Made by a program: the position numbers and the translations under genes | Notes under the pieces: generated by a model | The model's input: the letters and a program-made list of their open reading frames with translations, nothing else | Told to the model about the DNA's origin: nothing | Database searches by the model: none | In this document: positions 7,369 through 13,129 of the stretch, piece after piece | Numbering within the stretch: the stretch's first letter is position 1 | Layout: every line of letters starts with the position of its first letter | NCBI GenBank assembly: GCA_002700865.1 | Contig: PAFB01000153.1 | Coordinates: 1-13,129 of the forward strand | DNA length: 13,129 nt | Direction of reading: 5' to 3' | Source of the DNA: Rhodospirillaceae bacterium | GTDB taxonomy: Bacteria; Pseudomonadota; Alphaproteobacteria; UBA7985

Positions 7369-9528
7369 TTACCGCGCCCGATCAAGCGCCGTGAGCACAT
7401 CGTTCGGAGATAGCAGCTCTGGCAGAACTTCAACCTCACCGGTTGACGGGCTGTAAACCGCATCAAACGGGATGGCCCGTCGCCCGTGGGAGGCAAGGTA
7501 AGTGGTGATTGATGGGTCGTAGGCGGTCCAGTCGGCTTGCAGAGCGACAACTTCTGAACCCGTCAACTCTTTGCGTACGTCCTCGACGTTAATGGCGCGG
7601 ATTTTGTTGGTTTTGCAGGTTAGGCACCAATCCGCGGTGACATCGACAAACACAATTTTTCCATCATCCAGAGCGGCCTGCAGTGCCGCTTCGCTAAAGG
7701 GCTGGAAAATCGCATCTTTGTTCACGGGCGCCTGCGGATTGAGCAAGAGCACGGCCAGCAAAGGCACCGCACCGGCGGCCATGCCCAGCGCGACTGTGCG
7801 CCATTGGGCGAAAAAGGCACCGATGGCAAAAGCAGCACCCGCTGCGAGCGCAGCCAGCCAGCGCAGATCAGAACTGACGCCCCATTGCTTCAGCAACACG
7901 CCCACCAGCCAAACGGCTGTCAGCACCAAAGCAACGCCCAGAATCTGACGTAAGCGCAACATCCATTGGCCCGGCTTGGGCATAACGGCAGCGAGACCGG
8001 GAAAAGCAATCACGGCAAAATACGGCAGCGCCAGCCCAACCCCGACAAACAGGAAGATCAGCACTAAAATCGACACGGGCGCGGCCAGAGCAAAGCCGAT
8101 GGCGGTTCCCAGAAATGGTGCAGAGCACGGCGTCGCCAGCAGGGTGGCCAGAACACCAGACGTGAAATCTCCCAAAAAACCACGCTGGTTAGCACCAAGG
8201 CCGCCCAAGCCGGGAATGTTTGGAATTTCAAACAGTCCGAAAAGGTTAAGCGCAAACCCAACCAGGACCACCAGCAGCACAATGATGAAAGCAGGCTGTG
8301 TGAACTGGACACCCCAACCAAAGGACGCCCCTGCAAGCTTCAAAGCGGCGAACACCGCCGCCAGTACGAGAAAGCTAACCAGAATACCGGCAGCGGTCGC
8401 GGCAAAGGAAAGCCGGATTTTCGCGTCGGCCTGACCGCCATGGGAAACCACAGAGAACATTTTCAGGGACAGGACAGGCAGCACGCACGGCATAAAGTTA
8501 AGGATAAAGCCGCCAATCACCGCCAGCAGCAGCATTCCCAGTACAGTCGGAAACGACAAATCCAGTGGCGCAAGTCCAGAACCGCTGATGCCGCCGCCCG
8601 CGGCAGTCATTGGGGTCGCACCATTGAGCGTGAACCCGTCAACCAGACGGAACGGTTCAAGCTCGACCCCGCGCAGGCCATCGGCCACGGTAATCGTTGT
8701 TTGAGCCTCAGAGAGCTCCACCGTCGCCCAGTTTTGGCGGAAAACCGGTGAGCGCAAAGTCGCGGTCATGGCGTCGTCACTTAGGGACAGCGTGGGCCTG
8801 CGCACGAAAAAAGCATCCGGCACTTCGGCAAACACATCCGGCTCATTCAGTTCAAAAACCGAGCTGATTGACGAGACTAAATGCCCCACCAAAGCAGGCT
8901 GATCCGGGTTTGCCGCCGCCAGCGGCTCAAAGGTGACAGACTCAACCGTCAAGCCAACCGAACCACCGTTTTCCGTCGGCGTGCGCGTTTCATAGGTGTT
9001 GAGAATGGCAGCTTCAGCAGGTGCCACCTCAGCGGGCCCGCCCGGCAGGCTGAAGGCCACGTCTACGCTTTCCGGAATACAGACCTCATAACAAATCAGA
9101 AAGTCGACTTTGCCGCGCAGATCGAGAGACTGCCCCGGCTCCTGCAAGGTCACTTCCAAAGGCAGGACCACGCGTTCTTTGTACACAAAGGTCTCGACGC
9201 CATACTCTTCATCGCGCTTGGGTACAGGCCACGAATACGCCACGTCCTGTACGTTGAAGGACGCACCATAATCCAGCACTGGCGGCAATCCGGCTTCTCC
9301 CGGTGTGCGCCAATAGATATGCCAGCCTTCGTTCATTTCGAATTCAAGACCCAGCGGGATCGTGTCGGAGTCAGTACCGGTCGCCGTGTAAGGCGAGATC
9401 ACGCGGACTTCTGATTCTACGCCCTGCATCCAAAAGGACGCATCCGCCGAGGCGGGTGTCGCCGGCGTTGCGATCACGAGCAAAGCGACAGAAACAAAAC
9501 TGACCCAAAAGCGCTGTAACGATGACAT
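7369..9528 (-). CDS. ScsB/DsbD-family transmembrane thiol-disulfide reductase
   Basis: The protein has 719 residues. It starts with a signal peptide (MSSLQRFWVSFVSVALLVIA then TPATPASADA). A periplasmic N-terminal domain of about 300 residues holds a cysteine pair C146/C150 (CYEVC). A polytopic membrane domain runs from about 335 to 605 with the two conserved electron-carrying cysteines, C348 in NFMPCVLP and C468 in ATPCSAPFLG. The last part is a periplasmic thioredoxin-like domain with C635-LT-C638 (DWCLTC). Such proteins take electrons from cytoplasmic thioredoxin and pass them to periplasmic thiol proteins. The large N-terminal domain resembles ScsB of Caulobacter and Salmonella more than classical DsbD. 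The ATG at 9528 follows AGGGGA with short spacing. The gene is divergent from yqgE and is followed by the peroxiredoxin gene. Confidence 0.92.
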   Translation of the reverse strand: MSSLQRFWVSFVSVALLVIATPATPASADASFWMQGVESEVRVISPYTATGTDSDTIPLGLEFEMNEGWHIYWRTPGEAGLPPVLDYGASFNVQDVAYSWPVPKRDEEYGVETFVYKERVVLPLEVTLQEPGQSLDLRGKVDFLICYEVCIPESVDVAFSLPGGPAEVAPAEAAILNTYETRTPTENGGSVGLTVESVTFEPLAAANPDQPALVGHLVSSISSVFELNEPDVFAEVPDAFFVRRPTLSLSDDAMTATLRSPVFRQNWATVELSEAQTTITVADGLRGVELEPFRLVDGFTLNGATPMTAAGGGISGSGLAPLDLSFPTVLGMLLLAVIGGFILNFMPCVLPVLSLKMFSVVSHGGQADAKIRLSFAATAAGILVSFLVLAAVFAALKLAGASFGWGVQFTQPAFIIVLLVVLVGFALNLFGLFEIPNIPGLGGLGANQRGFLGDFTSGVLATLLATPCSAPFLGTAIGFALAAPVSILVLIFLFVGVGLALPYFAVIAFPGLAAVMPKPGQWMLRLRQILGVALVLTAVWLVGVLLKQWGVSSDLRWLAALAAGAAFAIGAFFAQWRTVALGMAAGAVPLLAVLLLNPQAPVNKDAIFQPFSEAALQAALDDGKIVFVDVTADWCLTCKTNKIRAINVEDVRKELTGSEVVALQADWTAYDPSITTYLASHGRRAIPFDAVYSPSTGEVEVLPELLSPNDVLTALDRAR

Positions 9529-9681
9529 TGATCCCCTGTCAGGATGCCTTCTGCACCCACACTCAATATATTATTGCCCTCAAACGGGCCTATTCGTCTC
9601 TGAGAATGTAGATAAGCGATTTTCGTGCTCATGTCGCATCACGTCCATCGGAGCAAGCCGTGTAGGGATCGGCGAGAGAAA

Positions 9682-9698
9682 GTGACAAACTTTGACAC
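9682..9698. promoter_or_regulatory. 17-bp imperfect dyad overlapping a TTGACA in the divergent scsB-yqgE gap
   Basis: GTGACAAA-C-TTTGACAC pairs at 7 of 8 positions around a central C. Its right arm contains TTGACA (9692-9697), a perfect -35 hexamer for the yqgE direction. No convincing -10 hexamer lies 16-18 bases downstream. The 216-bp gap 9529-9744 must hold promoters for both directions. This could be an operator, but a match of this quality can arise by chance in such a gap. Confidence 0.25.
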
Positions 9699-9744
9699 AC
9701 ATTTGCGCCTTTACACCAGCCAGCGGACGCTTACTTTGAGTGTT

Positions 9745-10341
9745 ATGACAGATTTCGCCACCGAACCTGACTTTACCATGACCAACACGCCCTACGGTTT
9801 GCAGGGCAAGTTGCTTGTGGCGACCCCGCACGTGGGTGATCCGCTGTTTGAGAAGTCTGTGATTTACATGTGCCTGCACGGTGAAGATGGTGCGATGGGG
9901 GTCGTGGTTAATCATGTCCATCATGCCCTGACCTTTACCGAGGTACTGGAAAACCTGTCGATTGATGCTTTGGTTCCGCCCCGTGGACGCGTGACGCGCG
10001 GCGGTCCGGTGCAGGAGCAGCGGGGGTTTGTCCTGCATTCTCCCGACTACGTGCACGAGTCCACAATCAAGGTAACTGATGAGGTTTGCCTGACCACGGC
10101 GGTTGAAATCCTGCGGGATATTGCCCAAGGGGTTGGACCGCAAAGCTATCTGATTGCACTGGGTTGCTCCCAGTGGTCGCCGGGCCAACTCGAAGAAGAG
10201 TTGGAAGCCAATGCGTGGATCAGCATTGAACCAGACCACGAGCTCATCTTTGTTTCTGAGAATGAGCCGGCTTGGAAACAGGCAATCGACAAACTTGGCA
10301 TCGATCCTGGTCAGCTTGCCTCCATCGGTGGTCACGCCTGA
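9745..10341 (+). CDS. YqgE/AlgH family protein (UPF0301)
   Basis: The product has 198 residues and matches the YqgE/AlgH (DUF179) family along its length. Visible features are LQGKLLVATPHVGDPLFEKS at residues 19-38, VIYMCLHGEDGAMGVVVN at 39-56, the GGPVQEQRGFVLHS block, and LIALGCSQWSPGQLEEEL. The molecular function of the family is not settled. AlgH was linked genetically to alginate regulation in Pseudomonas, without a known mechanism. The ATG at 9745 is chosen because upstream in-frame codons back to 9625 give a sequence unlike the family. An ATG at 9778 is an alternative but would trim the N-terminus close to the conserved block. It diverges from scsB and is followed after 81 bases by the DUF4170/DUF1737 gene. 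Confidence 0.92.
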   Translation: MTDFATEPDFTMTNTPYGLQGKLLVATPHVGDPLFEKSVIYMCLHGEDGAMGVVVNHVHHALTFTEVLENLSIDALVPPRGRVTRGGPVQEQRGFVLHSPDYVHESTIKVTDEVCLTTAVEILRDIAQGVGPQSYLIALGCSQWSPGQLEEELEANAWISIEPDHELIFVSENEPAWKQAIDKLGIDPGQLASIGGHA

Positions 10342-10422
10342 CTTACCAGCTTGTTCAGTGACAGCGTCGTTTTGTCCCGCTAAAGCTCTGCCCAACACCA
10401 AACAGCTCGTGAGACATCAATC

Positions 10423-10995
10423 ATGCGTCAATTCTGGGTCGTCGGCGGCGAATACGAATCAACCGCCTTCAAAAACATTGCCGAAGGCTCCACCGAAGTC
10501 CGCGAAGGCCCCTTTGATGACTACGACAAGGCGCTGAAGGAATGGCAGCGCTTGGCCTGGGAAACCGTGGACGACTGCAACGCCCACTTTCATATCGAAG
10601 AAGAGAACGTCGACGTTGGCGCTGCCGGTGCGTTTTGGGTCATTGGCGGCAGCTTCAAAGATACGTCATTTAAAGAGTGGGCTGGTGTTCCGGAGCGCTT
10701 TGGGCCCTTTGACAGTTACGACGCCGCTGAGGCGAAGTGGCAGGAAATGGCTTGGGCCACGGTTGATGATGCGACCGCGCAGTATCGGATTGAAACCGTG
10801 CAACCGAGCGCGGACGACAGCGCAGCAAAACCCAAACTGGCCTATCGCCTGCTGACCGGCCCTGACACTCGGGAGTTCTGCGAAAAAATCTCGAAAGCTT
10901 TGGAAGACGGCTACATGCTGTACGGCGACCCATCGCTAACATCTGTCGATGGCAAGATTGTCTGCGCGCAGGCTGTAGTGCTGCGGGACAGCTAA
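10423..10995 (+). CDS. Tandem DUF4170 plus DUF1737 three-domain protein, function unknown
   Basis: The 190-residue protein has three parts. Residues 4-59 and 71-124 are two copies of a DUF4170-like unit. Each begins FWV[VI]GG, has GPFD.YD in the middle and ends with AW.TVDD...IE. My hand alignment gives about 27 identities in 54 positions, with one two-residue gap. After a short Ala/Asp/Lys linker, residues 140-190 match DUF1737: YRLLTGPDTREFC, then ALEDGYMLYGDPSL and AQAVVL. Neither domain has a known function. The protein is soluble, acidic and rich in Trp, with no signal peptide or membrane helix. The DNA of the two repeats has diverged, so the duplication is old. The gene follows yqgE on the same strand, and its stop overlaps the stop of the convergent M16 gene by four bases. 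Confidence 0.9.
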   Translation: MRQFWVVGGEYESTAFKNIAEGSTEVREGPFDDYDKALKEWQRLAWETVDDCNAHFHIEEENVDVGAAGAFWVIGGSFKDTSFKEWAGVPERFGPFDSYDAAEAKWQEMAWATVDDATAQYRIETVQPSADDSAAKPKLAYRLLTGPDTREFCEKISKALEDGYMLYGDPSLTSVDGKIVCAQAVVLRDS

Positions 10996-12257
10996 AGAAG
11001 TCTGCGGCCCAGGTCGTAGAGCCAGTCGGTATCGCCAAGCGGCCCAACAGCAGACAGCGTCACCGGGCGGCTCAGCATGAATTGTGCTTCCTCGCGAATG
11101 GAGTCAGCATCAACGGCGTTCAGCTGCCCGATCAAATCACTGACCGACGGAGGAATGCCATAGACCAGCATTTGTTGCGCCGCGTCTTCTGCGCGGCTGG
11201 ACGTGCTTTCCCGTCCCATCAAAACCGAAGCCCGTATTTGCGCCCGTGCGCGCTCGATTTCAGCCTCTGGCACGCGGGTATCGGCGAGCCGTTTGAATTC
11301 GTCGATCAGCACCGACAATAACTCAACCTCAGCCTCTGGCGCGGTCCCTGCGTAGACGGAAAACAACCCCGTATCCGCATAGCCCGATGTATGCGCCCCC
11401 ACGTGGTAGGCCAATCCGCGTCGTTCGCGGATTTCCTGAAACAAGCGCGACGACGAACCACCGCCCAGCAGCGTCGAGAGCACTGCGCTGGTGAAGAAAC
11501 GGGGATCAGTGACAGAAGCGCCTTCGAAGCCAAGCACTGTGTGTACCTGTTCCAGCGGACGATTCTTGAGGGTGACGCCGCCGGTATAGTTCGCAGGCGG
11601 CGGCATCTCCCGCGGGCCGCGCTCACCCAGGTTCGGCCAGAACAGTTTCTCAGCCATGGCAACAAAATCGTCATGGTCAACATCACCGCTCGCGACCAAA
11701 ATCGCCTTGTCGGGGCGGTAGTGATACTGCCAGAAGTCCATAGCGCTTTCGCGGGTGATGTTACTCAGCGTCTGCTGCGTGCCCAGAACAGATTGCCCCA
11801 AACCCTGCTCCGCAAAAGCCTGCGACTGAAAATCAGTGAAAACCACGTCATCCGGGGCGTCGTCCGCTTGTGCGATTTCCTGGCTGATGACTGTCTGTTC
11901 GCGTTCTATGTCGGCGGGATCGAAGCAGGAGTGCTGTAAGATGTCCGAGAGTACGTCCAGACACAGCGCCGTATCCTGCGACAGCATACGCGCGTAAAAG
12001 GCTGTGTTTTCTCGGCTGGTGTAGGCGTTCAGGTACCCGCCGGTCGCTTCAATCTCTTCGCTGATCGCAAACGAAGACCGACGCTCGGTGCCCTTAAACA
12101 ACATGTGCTCGATAAAGTGCGCCATGCCGCTCAAGCTTGCGGTTTCATAGCGTGCGCCGACTTTGAACCACAGGCCCAGCGCCGTGGACTCGACACCGTC
12201 CATGGGATCAGTGACGACCTGCAGGCCATTATCGAGTTGACTGATCTTTACGCTCAA
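10992..12257 (-). CDS. M16 family zinc metalloprotease (processing-peptidase-like)
   Basis: The protein has 421 residues, the normal length for bacterial M16B peptidases related to the mitochondrial processing peptidase beta subunit. The inverted zinc motif HxxEH is intact: H47, E50 and H51 in GMAHFIEHMLFKGTE. The distal ligand E127 is in ISQEIAQADD. The second M16 domain has TLLGGGSSSRLFQEIRERRG followed by LAYHVGAHTSGYADTGLF. The enzyme should be active and cytoplasmic, since no signal peptide is seen; the natural substrate is unknown. The start is TTG at 12257, preceded by a strong GGGGAGG; no ATG or GTG occurs before Met19, which already lies inside the conserved region. It lies 44 bases after thrC on the same strand, probably in one operon. 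Confidence 0.95.
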   Translation of the reverse strand: MSVKISQLDNGLQVVTDPMDGVESTALGLWFKVGARYETASLSGMAHFIEHMLFKGTERRSSFAISEEIEATGGYLNAYTSRENTAFYARMLSQDTALCLDVLSDILQHSCFDPADIEREQTVISQEIAQADDAPDDVVFTDFQSQAFAEQGLGQSVLGTQQTLSNITRESAMDFWQYHYRPDKAILVASGDVDHDDFVAMAEKLFWPNLGERGPREMPPPANYTGGVTLKNRPLEQVHTVLGFEGASVTDPRFFTSAVLSTLLGGGSSSRLFQEIRERRGLAYHVGAHTSGYADTGLFSVYAGTAPEAEVELLSVLIDEFKRLADTRVPEAEIERARAQIRASVLMGRESTSSRAEDAAQQMLVYGIPPSVSDLIGQLNAVDADSIREEAQFMLSRPVTLSAVGPLGDTDWLYDLGRRLL

Positions 12258-12261
12258 AAAA

Positions 12262-12268
12262 CCTCCCC
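12262..12268 (-). promoter_or_regulatory. Ribosome binding site supporting the TTG start of the M16 gene
   Basis: On the minus strand GGGGAGG is followed by four T residues and then the TTG codon at 12257-12255. The site is strong and somewhat close. It is the only good candidate in the gap between thrC and the protease. Confidence 0.55.
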
Positions 12269-12301
12269 GCGCGCGTGACGCGGCCGCTGGTCAGATCAAC
12301 T

Positions 12302-13129
12302 CTAACGGCGGTGAGCGCGAACGTGCTGTTGCACCTCTTTTAACTGGTTTGGCAGCGAGGTGAAGCTTTCTGATCGCTCATAGAGATTATGCAGATGCGC
12401 GGGCAAGGCCGGGGTGTGGTCCAAGGCCTGCTCAACGGCAGCAGGAAACTTGGCCGGGTGCGCGGTTGCCAGCGCGACAGCCGGGACACCGGCGCGCCCA
12501 AATTGTGCTGCGTGTTCGACACCAATGACTGTGTGGGGGTCCAGCACTTCACCGGTTTGCGCGTGCCAGCGGCGCATGGCGTCCAGGCACTTGGGATCGC
12601 TGAGCGAAAAGCCATGAAAATCGCGCCGAGCCTGCTCCCATCCGCCCTGCCCGACATTCATGCGGCCAGTGGCTCGGAACTCAACCATGGTTTTTGCCGT
12701 CGCCGAGCCACTGCGATCAAGCAAGTCAAACAGGTAGCGCTCGAAGTTCGATGAAATCTGAATATCCATCGAAGGGCTCAGGCTCGGCTCTACACCTTGG
12801 ATCGACATATCATCGTTATCAAAGAACCGGGTCAGGATGTCATTGCGGTTCGACCCGACCATGAGCTGCCCAATAGGCAAACCCATCTGACGCGCAGCAT
12901 AGCCCGCGAACACGTTGCCAAAGTTACCCGTTGGCACACAAAAATCGATTTCCCGATCCGGCGCACCCAGTCGCAAAGCGGCCCAGAAGTAATAAACGAT
13001 CTGAGCCATGATCCGCGCCCAGTTGATCGAGTTAACCGCCGACAGCCCAACTTCGCCACGAAAGGCAGCATCGGCGAACATGGCTTTCACAAGGTCCTGA
13101 CAGTCGTCAAACGTGCCGTCGATCGCAAG
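12302..13129 (-). CDS. thrC: Threonine synthase, C-terminal part (5' end beyond the window)
   Basis: ThrC converts O-phosphohomoserine to threonine with pyridoxal phosphate. The frame stays open to the window edge and encodes the last 275 residues of an enzyme usually about 460 long. The edge reads LAIDGTFDDCQDLVKAMF, the family pattern before LSAVNSINWARIMAQ. The phosphate-binding loop of the cofactor is seen as PTGNFGNVFAGY, followed by SNRNDILTRFF. The C-terminal GYLxDPHTVIG-like segment appears as GEVLDPHTVIGVEHA. The catalytic lysine lies in the missing N-terminal part. The valine codon GTG at 13090 is internal, not a start. The gene is followed after 44 bases by the M16 protease on the same strand. 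Confidence 0.95.
   Translation of the reverse strand, partial: LAIDGTFDDCQDLVKAMFADAAFRGEVGLSAVNSINWARIMAQIVYYFWAALRLGAPDREIDFCVPTGNFGNVFAGYAARQMGLPIGQLMVGSNRNDILTRFFDNDDMSIQGVEPSLSPSMDIQISSNFERYLFDLLDRSGSATAKTMVEFRATGRMNVGQGGWEQARRDFHGFSLSDPKCLDAMRRWHAQTGEVLDPHTVIGVEHAAQFGRAGVPAVALATAHPAKFPAAVEQALDHTPALPAHLHNLYERSESFTSLPNQLKEVQQHVRAHRR

Noticed and set aside
8881..9414. Plus-strand open frame of 177 codons inside scsB
   Set aside because: It is antisense to the periplasmic domain of the ScsB-like protein. Its translation is rich in Arg, Gln and His without structure or motif.
9580..10401. Minus-strand open frame of 273 codons opposite yqgE
   Set aside because: It covers a complete YqgE/AlgH gene, has low-complexity basic content, and shows no family motif.
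13090..13090. GTG as the start of a shorter threonine synthase reading frame
   Set aside because: The frame continues open upstream to the window edge with conserved ThrC residues (GTFDDCQDL), so this is an internal valine codon.

Overview
The window is ordinary chromosomal DNA of a Gram-negative bacterium, most likely an alphaproteobacterium. It is densely packed with housekeeping genes and has moderately high GC. The alphaproteobacterial reading rests on family content (DUF4170 and DUF1737 domains, a ScsB-type DsbD protein, an alphaproteobacterial-looking GshB) and on gene pairs such as thrC-M16 protease and rsmI-yraN. I cannot choose between Hyphomicrobiales, Rhodobacterales and related orders. 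No tRNA, rRNA, insertion sequence, phage gene or CRISPR array is visible.

Layout. Bases 1-6831 are a plus-strand run: the 3' end of rsmI, yraN, a SirB1-like transglutaminase-fold/TPR protein, gshB (glutathione synthetase), an MFS permease whose start overlaps the gshB stop, comM (YifB), ispH and rnhA (start overlaps the ispH stop). Bases 6850-9528 are a minus-strand pair: scsB/dsbD-like transmembrane thiol reductase followed by a single-cysteine Prx5-type peroxiredoxin, converging on rnhA. A 216-bp divergent gap (9529-9744) then leads to plus-strand yqgE and a three-domain DUF4170-DUF4170-DUF1737 protein. The right end is a minus-strand pair, thrC (cut by the window edge) followed by an M16 zinc protease, which converges on the DUF4170 gene with overlapping stop codons.

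How the genes fit together. Several products concern thiol redox balance: GshB makes glutathione, the Prx5-type enzyme reduces peroxides and probably needs an external thiol donor, and ScsB carries electrons from the cytoplasm to periplasmic thiols. The others are core functions: rRNA modification (RsmI), DNA processing (ComM, RNase HI, probably YraN), isoprenoid synthesis (IspH) and threonine synthesis (ThrC).

I found no clear new defence or mobile system. The points most worth a second look are the tandem DUF4170 plus DUF1737 fusion, the ScsB-peroxiredoxin pairing, the permease coupled to gshB, and a SirB1-like protein that seems to lack the catalytic cysteine of its fold.
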